Positions 36,111 through 48,659 of a stretch of 64,000 bases of DNA are shown piece after piece. The stretch's first letter is position 1. Each line of letters begins with the position of its first letter. Source of the DNA: Iris pallida (lineage: Eukaryota > Streptophyta > Magnoliopsida > Asparagales > Iridaceae); contig JANAVB010010791.1 of NCBI GenBank assembly GCA_029216955.1, positions 4,780,804 through 4,844,803 on the forward strand, read 5' to 3'. The notes beneath the pieces were generated by a model that was given only the letters and a program-made list of their open reading frames with translations, searched no databases and was not told where the DNA came from. A program made the position numbers and the translations under genes.

Positions 36111-37081
36111 AGTCTACCCCCCTTAGAAGAATTTCGTCCTCGAAATTAAGATGATCGTACTCCTCCTAGGTCAAGCCCCCAATCAAAAAAGGTCGAAGGA
36201 TAATATACAATCATAGTCCTACTGGTCGTGATTCCACAGTCTCGAACAGGGTAACTACGCTATCTAGCATATCACAAAATATCCTGACAGGTACTAATGG
36301 AAATCACACATGAAGGTGGGGAAGAAGAACAAGGAGGTCAAACCTGCTAACCCATCACCTGCAGTGTTGGTCTCCACGACCGCCATCAAAAAAGCTCCAC
36401 CCCTCTGGGCATGGTGCTGTGCTACAGGTGATCTAACTCCCTCTATCTAATCCATGATACTCAAGTAACATCCATGCTGATATCATACTCCATACTAGGG
36501 CACCATCTATATGGTATCTATTCAGCAATCTGATAATCATACCCGTCTATTCAGAACCATGTTACCAGAATCCTTGTTAAGCTAGTAAGAACAACAGCGA
36601 TAATCAATAGAGTCTGCAACTAAGGTACATACCTCTAGATTCATGGTATTTAAAAATTTTGCATTGTCGCTAGCTTGGCTGCAAAAACTTTAAATTTCCA
36701 CACCCAAGATATACATCCAAAATTAGACCCTATCTCATCACCAAACTAGCTAATATGGCTGTAGAAGACTCTAGATTCCCTGACAGAGGCAACCTAGCCC
36801 ATAATATTATCTTGATAGAAAATTAAGTCAATAATGGATACCAAGAATCAAATTCAACGATGAACAAGGAAGATAGACAGATACTGTCAGAATCGAATTT
36901 TGAGATAGTTTATAATGAGATTCTCAAGGGTCATTCCAGGAATTTTCTAAAGTAGTCCTAACTGTGATTGAGTACTCTCTCAACTTAAGCCTATTCCGTA
37001 GTTCCTATCGCAGGCTGTAGTGATACTCTAGTTCGAATACCACTACATAAACTCGACTTACAAGGGCCACCACTAAAAATG
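36111..37081 (-). other. ABC internal segment 2 (971 bp), non-coding
   Basis: Second copy of the internal segment between LTR B and LTR C, similar throughout to 16329-17298. It contains the structured region at 36356-36430 and a diverged primer-like site (37057-37072) next to LTR C. Because LTR C is the 5' LTR of the minus-strand element, this diverged site would be the functional one. Confidence 0.8.
36356..36430 (-). ncRNA. Candidate structured RNA, second ABC copy
   Basis: Same layout as 16574-16648: outer arms CACCTGCAGT/GCTACAGGTG with one mismatch and one possible G-U pair, inner GGTC-TCCAC-GACC at 36369-36381, and a CCC-CTCT-GGG hairpin near 36399-36410. Both inner loops changed while the stems did not. 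Confidence 0.4.
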
Positions 37082-40000
37082 TGTTACGACACGTACCCAG
37101 TGTAGGGGCACGAGAAGTGGGTACGTCCAGCCTACGCCGCAGTGTCGACAGTAGAACGCTGTCCTAGGTTCTATCTAATCAACAACTCACGCAATTATAT
37201 AATGTACTTGTCAAATCTTAACTCCGAACGAAGGACAAGTATAAATATAATAAAATCTCAATCACAGTCTAAACACGATATGATAGCACAGAAGTTTACA
37301 ACTAAGACTAAAACAACAACAAATATAAGGCAAGTAGGGCAAATCTCATATCTCGAGTTATTACAATTCAAGTTCTAAAACATGAAAACTAAACCAGTCT
37401 ACTAGCTAGTCTCCCGATCACTCCTGAGTGTCGTGGCTAAAGGTAGCTAAGCCATCTCCTGCTCTAAGGCAAGTAGGGCAAATGTCCTCAGGGCAAGCAT
37501 CTGTAATATTTTCAACAGGTCCAGTCAGGACATGAACGAGTACAACTCATCTAGAAATCCCAAGTAAATGACAGAACTATAAAGCAGTTATAGACAGTTG
37601 TATTGATAAACATGGCAGTTTATACAGGTAGTGATGTAGAGAAACAGTTAAGGTACAAAGAAAGTAAGGTAACTAAACAAGAGAAGAAGCATAGCAATGA
37701 AGACTATAAAATATGATCTAGCTGAACTAGAGTAACATGATATAAGTCCAGATAGTATAATATTAGTCAAGTGTAATCCCAGTGTGAGTCCAGATAATGT
37801 AAATCTAATACCAGATGATTTTAGTACAAGATGAGTCCAGACAATGATCAATGATTCCAGGGTGAGTACGAACAATACTCTAACAGTGTGTTTTAAAATA
37901 TCGAGATCGACATGTAAATGGATGTAGGTAATACGACACTTCGCACACTCGGCCAAGTATGGGATGGCTATCATTCCAATATAATTCCAAGGGAGTGGTT
38001 CCAGTATTTGGGAATGTTCACATGTCTACTCCAATATTTCCCCACCCAACAAGTACAAGTGAATCCATAACCCGACACAAAATAGTACAAGTCCAACCAG
38101 AACATGAATAATACCAGTAAGTGATTTCAGGGTGATTTCAGTAGGTGATTCCAGTAGGTGATTCCAGTAGTGGTTCAAGAAATGGAGGCCAGACATGAAT
38201 AAATGAGTGTCGCATAAAATGGATCCAGAAATATTAAATCGTATTTGTAACAGAGAATCAAATAGAACTAACTAGAACTGACGTACAGTAATCGACAATT
38301 AAATAAAAGAACTATCAGAGAATGTACTCGCCTGATACTCTGAAAAGAGTAGTATAATATCAGATGTCTGCACCAGAGTCACAATATCCTAAATAGAGCA
38401 ATATGGGTTATAATGTTTTTAAAATAAAATAATTGAAGTTTACGATGCAATCTACATGATTTCTAGGCCAATCTTGGTCAAAGTCAAACTTTTAGGGTTT
38501 TTGGTCGATATCCAGGTCAACTAGGCTATTGGGTTTACATCAATCTAGCAAACTCTACATTAGGGCTAAACTCATAATCCTAACCAATGCACATCTAATT
38601 CCAACTCATAATCCTATAGTATAAGTATATCTATATATGCCATATCTCTATTTGCCTCTCTAGTTCATATGTACATCATGATATCGACTTAACATCAATT
38701 TCCAATCCCTCGCATGTAGCAACCATATTTATATCAAACACATATGTAGTATAACCCATATATATAGCTATTAGCCTATATACATGTAGCCTCTCATATC
38801 TAACATATGAATTACACTATTTATAGACATACCTATATAGCCTAAGTAGTCATGGCCTCACTTGTATATATATATATACCTATACATTTACATTTAACCC
38901 ATCACTAACCCACAATATACATATGTGGGATATATATAAATGCCACCATCTCCTATATAGGATTGGTGGATGAGTCCTCATGTGACTATTATGATTTCCT
39001 CCCTAATATTTCTCTGTCAAGCCAAGCCAAATAGTGGCTGCCTACTGTACTGCCTTACAGTGCAGTGGTTCACTGAAAGGGGGCAGCTGCTGCTATCCTC
39101 TTCTCCCATACTAACCTGCCCATCTTCTCCTTCTCTGATATAATAAAAAAACTGACACTGACAAGTGCATTACTAATTTCTGAAACAAATCCTAAAATTT
39201 GGAACCTACACACTCACTCAATACACTAGTTAGGTGCTAGCTCCTATAGAGTGCACTTACCCTCACTATCCTTACCTTTCCTATATCTCAGAAAAATTGA
39301 TATTACCCTCAACTCAATCTAACCCCAATAACATATATCTATATAACATCCAAAAATACATAAATCAATGCCAAAAGCTGCTGCTGCCCTTTTTCTATTA
39401 TCTACCATCCCCACTGTCCACTTGCAGACCAAACAACACTACTTTCCTTCACTCCTCTATTCATTCACTTATTCACTCTAATTTATCACTACCAATTAAC
39501 AATATACCCAATGTTCTTCCTAACTAGTATGTGAAGAGCAGGACATATCAACAAGGACTAGATAACTATCTGGAAACTGAACATGAATATTAAAACTAAT
39601 ATGCTATTGCTCTTAAGGTAATATAGACAACATGTATATGTTTAAGACAGAACTAAGAGTGCCCAGGATCTAACTAAAGCCAAGTGGCTGCACCTTTGGC
39701 ACAACAAGGTGGTTTGAACCAAGTTGCTCAAGCCCCTGCTACTTACTGAATCACTAATGAGTAGTGGACTGAACAAGTGGAAGGAATTTCTAATGTTCAG
39801 TATGGATTGAAACTCATTTGAAAACTGTTTTTTTAAACATGTATCAGTCATGCAACAAATGGAACCAAAAATCATTTAAAACCTAATTAATCTATTCGAA
39901 ATCGAAAGAAAATACATGCCAACATAGGTGTGGGTCTGTTCGTGTCCCCGTGTCCAGCAAATAGGACACGAAGTATTGAATATGTCATGAAACAGGTGGT

Positions 40001-41515
40001 ATCAGCAAACAATGTACTGTGCGTGCTAAGTGTCGTACGGCCAGGTTGGTCTAGATTGGACACGATATAGTCCACAAGAGGACACATTGTCGTGTCCCCA
40101 CTTAGTCTAGGTATAGGTCTTCGTGTCCAAGTGCCTACACTGAGTCGAGGTCGTGTCGTGTCAGTGTTATTAGGGCGTATCAGTGGCTCGAAACTGGTAT
40201 ACACAACACTATACGAAATCAGTGCGGGTAAATTTTCTTCGTGAACACATATCGAGAACCTATGAAACTTTATCGATGTCGTGTCAGTGATTGCCCGTAC
40301 CCACACACCAATTTTCAGGTATCGGGGTACCATGTCGTGTCCGCTAGGACACCCGAGCAGCAGGACACTGCACGAGCCCCTTGCGGTGTCTCATGCGGCG
40401 TGTTCGAGTTCTAAAATAGTGTCCAAACATGCGTAAAATTGACTCAGTCATTTAGGGTTGTAATATACACATGTTAGGCTACACTTACATGTAATTTTTT
40501 TGAAATTTACCAAAATCGATTTCTATGTGACATTTCATCGAACACGCATTTAAACATACTGATACGTGTCCGATACAGACACGAAATGGACACGAATTCC
40601 TACCAAACTTGGGCTACACCTAGGGAAATCCTAAATAAATGCATCTATGGGAAGAAATCAGGAATTTATTAGGGTTTGTAGGTTTTTACCTATTGAGTGT
40701 TCAAACTCAATGTAAAGAGCCTCGACTCGACGTCTTCCTTGATTTGCTACGGTTCAAACATCCTCCAACCTTGCTAGCAAGCCTCCACAAGTCTTCTCTA
40801 ATGTTGGGGATGACGATGCAATTTTTTTGACTCAATTTGGGCTCAATTTGGATTAATTGGGAGAGGTTTAGGGAAGAACAAAGTAGGGTTCTTCTAGGTT
40901 TTTAAAAAGAAGGCAATGTCTACTAGATGATACTTTATAGGAAGGGGGCTTGTATGGCTGCCACAATAGTGAATTAGGGTTAGGGTTAGATGTAGATGAG
41001 TGGCTAGGGCTTGTCCACCCAATTTCGAGCCTTCCTATTGGTTCAAGGCTTTCTTTTTCACAAATATCCTAAGAAAAATATCCTACCATAACAATATCTA
41101 GATACTACTAACCTTGGCACTTAGTTGGAATGTTCTATCCTTGATTCTAACCTCAAGACTAATCTAGGTTATGTTAACTTCTAGGTTAAGGCTTAACTAA
41201 AAGATTAGCACAATATTTAATTAATCAAAATTACAATTTCACAAAATTGTCAAAATGACCAAAATATCCCTAGGCTAAAAATTGGTAATTTGAAATTCTA
41301 ACCACGTGACTAGGCTCCCATGGTCATAGTTAGTCTTCGAGTTTAGCAATTCTAAGGTTACACTAGTTAACCATCAAAATCACCATTCAACATTTTAAAT
41401 AGTTTTAAATTGACTAAAAATCACCAAAATTCACAATATGATTTAAATATCATTATTAAATGATTATAATCACAAAATTTTAAAATTACCCTCATTTGGA
41501 AAACTGGGTGTTACA
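37082..41515 (-). repeat. ABC element LTR C (4434 bp)
   Basis: From TGTTACGACACGTACCC to ...CTGGGTGTTACA, followed by the TATTT target. The order of landmarks is as in LTR A, with small deletions near 37326 and 39615. It would be the promoter-bearing 5' LTR; TATAAAG on the minus strand is at 40933-40939. Confidence 0.9.
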
Positions 41516-41520
41516 TATTT

Positions 41521-43219
41521 CCCCTTCCGACTCTCTAACAATCAGTAACGGTCAATGATACACTAAAAAGGATACAACAACTATGGTGCCACAATCGTGT
41601 CCCAATGAAATATCAAGCATTTTCTCAACGGGATATCAAACAAGAAAATGATAGAGAAAACATTATAATGAACTAAAACATAAATGCAATACTGTACTTG
41701 CCTCAATCCTTGCAAAAACCGTAGTCATAAGTCGAGGATGAGGGGATTGCCGATCTAGAAGCTGTCAACCAATAACATACATCGTACCACGAACCATGCA
41801 CGAAAACTATAAGTCAAGTCTAATGTTCTAGTTCTAAATTCACGGAATAAGTGGCTAATGGGTTAACTAATCTATTAATAGCTAATTCTGGAATAATTCA
41901 CTTAAAAACCCAATTTAACCTAATTATAATCTAAATATAATCTAAACATGCAAGTTTGGTCATCAAAAGTCATGTTTTCAATTTTGGAAACCATGACACG
42001 CAAATCGAGGCATGCCGTTGACTATCTAGTCAAATTTTATGAACTCTAGATTTTGAAAATGCAACTTGGTAGATTTCAGTGCCACGAGTGCGCTAGAATC
42101 AACCGTGTCACAAAATCACGTTTTGGTCAAAAGATATTGCCCTTATGGCTAATCGTGACCAAAACGTTGATCAACCGATCAATTCTAAGTTCAACAGAAT
42201 AACTAAAATACTAGATGAACGAAATAATTTCTGGAAAAAATATATGTCATGGACCTCTGTGTTAGCTTTCCGAAACTTCAAACGGCTGGTGATTTCGATT
42301 TCTGGTTCTCCCGGAACCCCGAAAACATCAAAACCGTGTCAAGTTTCGGGCAACTAATACTCTACGAATTTTACAAAAATTAAGATTTAGATTTGATGAA
42401 AATAAATTACATATTCAGGAAGTTTACCTCGAGACGAATCTGAAAAAAAAAACGGCACGCGAATCCGAGGTCGGGGCTCTCCGCAATCGTATCGGGAAGT
42501 TGAGGAATCACCAAGATCAAACCACAAAGGAGGAGGCTATAATTAATTAGGGTTTGTGAATATACATGCATATATATAGGAGAGAGAAAGGCGATTACTG
42601 TAGCGGGCGCCGACAGGTGGGCCCCCTGCGTGGATGACTGGGTAATTATTTATTTAATTCAGAAAATTATTAAAAAATCATTCTAAGTCCAAATAAATTA
42701 AAATAAATTACAGAAAAATCCAGAAAAATTCTAAAAATTTGTAAAAAATATTTCTAAGTGTCTAGAATCTAAATAAAATATTTTAAAACAAAATATCATT
42801 GTGTGACCTCACAGTAAATTCCCAAAGCCTATAAAATATAATTTCTATAGGTTTTAATTATATAAAAATTTCCAAAAATTCTAAAAAATCCAGAAAATTT
42901 TTAAAATATTCTAGAAAATATTTTTAGTCATTTAGAGCCCAAATAAAAATATTTGGTCCAGAAATACCCCCATATGACCTTACAGTAAATCCTGAAAGTC
43001 CTTAAAAATAATAAAACCTTAAATATTAAATACCTAAAAATATCCAAAAATTGTAGAAAAATATAAAATAGCTAAATGATACATATATAAGCTATCTAGA
43101 GGTCATATGACCTTTTGACCATAGCCCACCTACAAGCTTTGGCATGACTCTCAATGACCACAAAATTAATTATAAACAAATAAAATTAAAAAATTAAAAA
43201 TTTGGGAAGTGGACATACA
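41521..43219 (-). repeat. Element F 3' LTR, proximal part
   Basis: Resumes CCCCTTCCGACTCTC after the ABC insertion and ends ...GTGGACATACA at 43219. It includes a minus-strand TATA (42570-42578) next to AAACCCTAATT and an AAAATTCCAGAAAA-rich end. The ORF at 42145-42357 has a decayed counterpart in the other LTR and is not a gene. Confidence 0.87.
42570..42578 (-). promoter_or_regulatory. Putative element F TATA box
   Basis: TATATATAT on the minus strand, then ACAAACCCTAATT about 20-30 bases on. The same arrangement in the 5' LTR is at 46371-46378. Confidence 0.4.
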
Positions 43220-43820
43220 AATCTATCCACCTTAGAAAATTTTCGTCCTCGAACTTTCAAAAGATACAAATAGGCACAACCAAGAATATCATCAAAATAT
43301 GACTTGACCAATCGATATGAATAAGCACGACAAAGAATATAATTTAAAAAATAATGTGATGAATGCTCGATATTGATCAGGCGTATAGAATCGAAATATA
43401 AATATGTTTTAGAAATATAGTGGAAAAATAAAAATAGGTTTAACAGATGACGATTCGAAAATAGAAAAATATGATAGAAATAAAGAACTACTAGTTGTAG
43501 AGAAGGTGGTAACAAGAAATAAGACATCAAATAAATTTGAAAGAAAAAAATTTACTAGTCGTATGCCAATAAAAGATATAGTCGCTATGATATTCGAAAA
43601 TCATAAGTATATCCGAAGTCATTTAACCGAGAATCTATGCCTCGCCAGTGTATATCTGGCTGCCGTGAACCCTTCTTTTCATGACTCAAGTATAATATGT
43701 TATCGAACACTTTATCAACTCTACCCAATATTGACATAATAAATCAAAAGATCAATAATACAACTAGGATATATTTTTAGTAATATTCGACAACCTACGC
43801 ACACTTAAAATTATTTTAAC

Positions 43821-43922
43821 TTAGGAGTCATGCCACGCCAGTGCGCTGTTGACTATAGTGAACCGGCAGTCTCCATAATTCAAATAAATGAGGACAGTGC
43901 CCATCTGCCTTACCATTGTATG
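43821..43922 (-). ncRNA. Conserved non-coding block (element F copy)
   Basis: Counterpart of D 27686-27785. On the minus strand GGCAG-ATGGGCA-CTGTC keeps the first hairpin, and CAGCGCACTGG keeps the GCGC loop of the second, although its 5' arm has changed. It is about 640-740 bases from the 5' LTR, as in D. Confidence 0.45.
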
Positions 43923-44533
43923 TTACCAAAAATTATTTCAACTATATCCCTAAGAATTTCAAAGGAACTTCAATAAATTCAAATAAGTCGATCTTGATAA
44001 GAAAATATAAGTATTTGTCCTTGAGTAAAAGTATCAGTTTTGAAAATAAAATGATCACAAAATGAACGAAGACGACTTGAATTAATATATTGATAATTGA
44101 ACAAAGATTAGGAATTGAAAATAAAACGATCACAAAATAGTTTTGAAAATAAAACGAGATTTAGAGAAGGCAGACGATAAAATGGCACAAATCATCTAAA
44201 TTAGGAATTGAATTCTATGAAGGCCTAACTTACCAAACGTATATTCTACACACCTTGGATCCTACCAACATGTCAAAACAAAATAACATATTCTCTTAGA
44301 AAAATTCTTCGATTTATCCATGCCTAGACTTCAATAAATCATTGGCTAAACCACATGGCCTATTTAACAATCTTAACTATCCAAGGGTCAAATTGAATAA
44401 GGGACTCCTAGTCATATTTATTCTCATAAAATCAAATCAAACCTAATTGTGAATGAGCATCCTAGTCGCAGGCTTGCAGTAGTACGACTAACTTAAGTAC
44501 TACCACAAGTTCGTAATCTTTTGCAAAAACAAA

Positions 44534-44549
44534 CCTGCATGGGCCACCA
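44534..44549 (-). promoter_or_regulatory. Primer-binding-site-like sequence, element F
   Basis: Minus strand TGGTGGCCCATGCAGG, 8 bases from the 5' LTR boundary at 44558. This marks 44558-47021 as the 5' LTR and fixes the element's direction. Confidence 0.55.
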
Positions 44550-44557
44550 CAAAAACT

Positions 44558-47021
44558 TGTCACGACCCGCACCCACTTTTTGGGATACGAGTGCGTGTCC
44601 AAGCCCAGTCTACGCCACGGTATTGGCAGTAGTACGCTGTCTAGCCCGCAATAAACAAAGTGTTCATAAATACTAACTGCTCATTCACAATAACTAAATC
44701 AACTTTACAAAATATAAATTTTTACGTTTGAAGAAGAATGTAAGCTTTTACATTTATAGCAAACTACCACACAACTAACTAGTCTTCTATGGTTTGGCCT
44801 TCGAGTCTCTATTCCCCCTCGTATGGTCCATAGTGCAAGAGTAGGCACGTCAACCTCACCTATAACAACGATCCAGTCAGGTAAGGAGCAGAGTACAACC
44901 ATATTGCAATTAATGTATTAGTCCAAAATAATTTAGAACAACGAGAAACCATGATGGCAAAGAGTATATAAAGAACTAGCAAAAGGTAAACTAACATGAT
45001 ATGAACTAGCACTAGTAAGATATGAACTAGCAGAATGAAACTAGCAAGGTATGAACTAACAAGATACGAACTGGGAAAATGTAAACTAGCAAGATGTGAA
45101 CTAACAAGATATGAACTAACAAGATAATGGACCAGATAAAGGAAAATAGGAACAATTATGTGTGTGTGAAATACCATTTAATACGTGAATGGCTGGGCTA
45201 ATACGGCACATCATACGATGGCTATCGATAATAATAGAGTACGGCTAACTCATACGTGGGGTGTATGACTTAGCTATCCAAAATCAAATAGTTAGGTTTG
45301 TTCACGTACTTACCGAGTATTTCCCCTCCCGACTCTCTAACAATCAGTTACAGTCAATGATACACTAAGAAGGATACAATAACTATGGTGTCACAATCGT
45401 GTCTCAACGAAATATCAAGCAATGTCTCAACAGGATATCAAATAAGAAAATGATAGAGAAAATATTATATTGAACCAAAACATAAATAAAATACTGTACT
45501 TGCCTGAATCCTTGCAAAAAATGTATTCAAAAGTTGAGGATGAGGGGGTTGCCGATCTAGAAGCTGTCAACCAATAACATACATCGTACCACGAACCGTG
45601 CACGAAAACCACAAGTCAATTCTAATGTTCTAGTTCTAAATTCACGGAATAAGTGGCTAATGGGTTAACTAATCTATTAATATCTAATTCTGGAATAATT
45701 CACTTAAAAACCTAATTGAACCTAATTATAATCTAAATATAATCTAAACATGCAAGTTTGGTCATCAAAAGTCATGTTTCTAATTTTGGAAACCATGACA
45801 CGCAAATCGAGGCATGCCGTTGACTATCTAGTCAAACGTCATGAACTCTAGATTTTGAAAATGCACCTTGGTAGATTTCAGTTCCATGAGTGCGCTAGAA
45901 TCAATCGTGCTGCAAAATCACATTTTGGTCAAAAGATATCGCCGTTATGGCTAATCGTGACCAAAACGTTGATCAACCGATCAATTCTGAGATCAACAGA
46001 ATAACTAAAATACTAAATTAAAGAAATAATTTCTTGAAAAAATATATGTTGTAGAACTCTGTGTTAGCTTTCCGAAACTTCAAACGGTTCTTGATTTCGA
46101 TTTCTGGTTCTCCCGGAATCCCGAAAATATCAAAACCGTGTCAAGTTTCGGGCAACTAATACTCTACGAATTTTACAGAAATTAAGATTTAGATTTGATG
46201 AAAATAAATTACATATTCAGGAAGTTTACCTCGAGATGAACCGATAAAAAAACGACGCGCGAATCCGATGTCGGGGCTCTCCGCAATCGTGTCGGGAAGT
46301 TGAGGAATCACAAATATCAAACCACAAAGGAGGAGACTATAATTAATTAGGATTTGTGAATATACATGCATATATATAGGAGAGAGAGGCGGTTACTGTA
46401 GCGGGCGCCGACAGGTGGGCCCCCTAGGTGGATGACTGGGTAATTATTTATTTAATTCAGAAAATTATTAAAAAATCATTTTAAGTCCAAATAAATCAAA
46501 ATAAATTGCAAAAAAATCCAGAAAAATTCTAAAAAATTCTAGAAAATATTTCTAAGTGTCTAGAATCTAAATATAATATTTTGACACAAAATATCATCGT
46601 GTGATCTCACAGTAAATTTTCAAATCCTATAAAATATAATTTCTATATGTTTTAATTGTATAAAAATTTCCAAAAATTCTAAAAAATCCAGAAAAAATCT
46701 AAAATATTCTAGAATTTAGATATTTAGAGCCCAAATAAAAATATTTGGTCCAAAAATACCCCCATATAACCTTACAGTAAATCCTGAAAGTCCCTAAAAA
46801 TAATAAAACCTTAAATATTAAATACCTAAAAATATCCAAAAATTATAGAAAAATATAAAATAGCTAAATAATACATATATAAGCTATCTAGAGGTCATAT
46901 GACCTTAATATGGTCATAGCCCACCTACAAGCTTTGGTATGACTCTCAATGACCATAAAATTAATCATAAACAAATAAAATAAAATAAAATAAAATTAAA
47001 AATTTGGAAAGTGGGCTTACA
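44558..47021 (-). repeat. Element F 5' LTR (2464 bp)
   Basis: TGTCACGACCCGCACCC to ...GTGGGCTTACA, next to the GTCTC target. It shows the uninterrupted ABC site (CCGAG-TATTT-CCCCTCCCG, about 45311-45328). Its TATA-like element is at 46371-46378. Confidence 0.9.
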
Positions 47022-47026
47022 GTCTC

Positions 47027-47760
47027 TCGAAGGAAACTCGAAAAACATTAAGCGAAGCTCTGATGCAAGTTGACGCTTGTCTTGTACATCTTAAGAAGTC
47101 AGACGAAGAGCCTATGGCATGTCCTCAATGTCATAGTATGATGGAAATAATGCTAAATATCACCTTCACCCAAGATGACATACTGTTGGAGGATAATCGA
47201 CATGACCGAGCTCTTTACTTCACTGGGTATGTTGACACAATAAAGGTAGATCGCATTCTTGTCGATTCCAAGTCTGCACTAAGTATAATCCCAAAAACGT
47301 TGCTGGATTTTCTAAAGCTTCTAGTCTATAGCCTCTCATAACTGTGACAACTACTCTAGGGTTCAATTTTGAAAGAGTAAATCGCTTGGGAAAGATTCGC
47401 TTGAGAGTCCAAATCGGCGATCTCCATACGAAAGCCACCTGCTATGTAATTGACAATCACGTCTCCTATAATCTACTATTATGAAGGTCGTGGTTGCATG
47501 AACATAACATTGTGCCATCCACTCTCCACTAGTGCTTCAAGTACGTGGACGACAACGTAGAAGTCAAGAAAGAAGTTGCTGACCTCAATCCTTTTCGAGG
47601 TGTCGAGGCCTATTATACGGACTCTAGAATGTACAAAGAAGAGTACATGAAGGTTGTGTTGGCTATGGAAACGAAGAAAGACAAAAAGATAACCTAGATG
47701 AAGTCTTGGTGATTCCAGTTAAAGGACGCACTTCTCGTCCTTTATTTTCTCAGATACTAG
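47027..47760 (+). pseudogene. Element G protease region, decayed
   Basis: Continues G after the F insertion. A CPQCH motif (47118) precedes LYFTGYVDTIKVDRILVDSKSALSI in two stretches; the VDSKSA stretch replaces the usual D-G/S-S/A active-site triad, keeping the Asp but losing the following Gly/Ser order. The C-terminal landmark, YN followed by a Trp-Leu-His and VPSTLH, is interrupted by TGA near 47483 and TAG near 47530. The family cleaves the Gag-Pol polyprotein in the particle. Broken by stops and a frameshift near 47340. Confidence 0.75.
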
Positions 47761-48659
47761 CCATCAATCTTGCCCCTTCTACTGAGAAAGTACAGTAAAG
47801 GGAGCTCACCTCTTCTGAGCCTCTTGTTATTGACCTTCGTCGTAACAAGTCTACTACTTCTTTTCCTCCTTCTCTTATCATCGTCCTAGCAATGTCTTCA
47901 GCCAAGGTTGAAAATGTTGTTGTAACTGTTGAAGCAGTAAAAGATATCAATAAGCATGTCACTTTCATAGTATACTGGTGTCACTTTTACACCCAGCATT
48001 ACTTAGCAATCCTTGTTATTTTGAATCCACCTTAGGAGCAATTCAACCCTTCCAAGATGAGATCGTATTTGAACCAATACAAAGTTCATTCTTTGTAGTC
48101 CCCCCCGGAATGATGATGAACATCCAATTCTCTTCATCAGAGAACGTAACCAAAAGACTATACTCGACATCAATTCTAAAAATGACAATCATGAAAGAAT
48201 ACAACTGCGTCGTTATAGTCAACAATCCAAAAATATCATCTGAAAAATGGGTTACAATTTCAGGTTCGGACTTAATAGAGGTAAAGGTAGATGAACTCCT
48301 ATTCGACTACCTACCCCGAAAGAAAAGTCACCACAGTATTACAACAAAACTAGACATGGGAGTATTACAACAAAACTAGACATGGGTTACGCTACACTAC
48401 GCTAATCATAACCCAGACAGATCTGAATCAGATGAAGAGATACGATCTCACTCCTCCGATTCCTCCTTATGGGACTCAGACACCAGTATGGGGGATGTCC
48501 ATCGACTGACTCAATCTGTCAATATGGTGACAGCTGAATTCCCAGAAGATGATGATGACTTTATCGAGGCTTATGAGAACGAGCCTTGGGCATAAAGGAT
48601 GGATACTCAATGGAAACTTTGCTTCGATAAGTGTGAACCACCCACGGAGGACGAGCTAA
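47761..48659 (+). pseudogene. Element G protease-RT linker, decayed
   Basis: Poorly conserved linker of Tat-type pol. The 47978-48379 reading frame (FVVPPGMMM and similar) has no domain I recognise. A perfect 26-bp tandem duplication at 48335-48386 throws it out of frame. From 48418 an acidic Ser-Asp stretch (HSSDSSLWDSD) matches the same linker in element H near 61470, showing common descent. Confidence 0.6.
48335..48386 (+). repeat. Perfect 26-bp tandem duplication in element G
   Basis: AGTATTACAACAAAACTAG plus ACATGGG at 48335-48360 is repeated exactly at 48361-48386. It is not a multiple of three, so it shifts the frame. Perfect identity suggests a recent slippage event. Confidence 0.95.

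Larger units (their letters stand above)
11826..41515 (-). mobile_element. Element ABC: three-LTR element inserted in the F LTR
   Basis: Three copies of a ~4.5 kb LTR separated by two ~970-bp internal segments, all on the minus strand: A 11826-16328, internal 16329-17298, B 17299-36110 (carrying element D), internal 36111-37081, C 37082-41515. A single target duplication TATTT flanks the whole set (11821-11825 and 41516-41520), and the empty site is intact in the other F LTR. It is therefore one insertion that later gained an extra LTR-internal unit, most simply by unequal recombination between LTRs. LTR A and B differ by about 13 in 265 bp (near 15421 and 35201). The interior is too short for gag-pol, so the element is non-autonomous. 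Confidence 0.9.
43220..44557 (-). other. Element F internal region (1338 bp), non-coding
   Basis: On the minus strand it starts with a primer-like site identical to D's (44534-44549) and a 7-bp hairpin GTAGTAC/GTACTAC (44479-44503). Next comes the GACTAGGAGTCCC block shared with D and the GCGC-loop block (43821-43922). The end is GAACTTTCGAGGACGAAAATTTTC-like tail plus a purine tract at 43220-43260. No recognisable protein; ORFs at 43186-43530, 43506-43739 and 43942-44133 match nothing I know. Confidence 0.8.
11057..47021 (-). mobile_element. Element F: long-LTR non-autonomous retrotransposon (host of the nest)
   Basis: Minus-strand element inserted in G with target duplication GTCTC (11052-11056, 47022-47026). 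Its 5' LTR is 44558-47021 (2464 bp). Its internal region is 43220-44557 (1338 bp). Its 3' LTR is 41521-43219 plus 11057-11825 (2468 bp once the ABC insertion is removed). A hand comparison of 42122-42420 with its partner near 45940-46240 gives about 18 differences in about 300 bp (6%), the most diverged pair in the nest. No gag or pol is recognisable inside. Structure and protein-less interior match the LARD class (large retrotransposon derivatives). Confidence 0.88.

Noticed and set aside
42145..42357. 70-codon ORF in the F LTR
   Set aside because: The partner LTR (near 45960-46170) has stops in the same frame.
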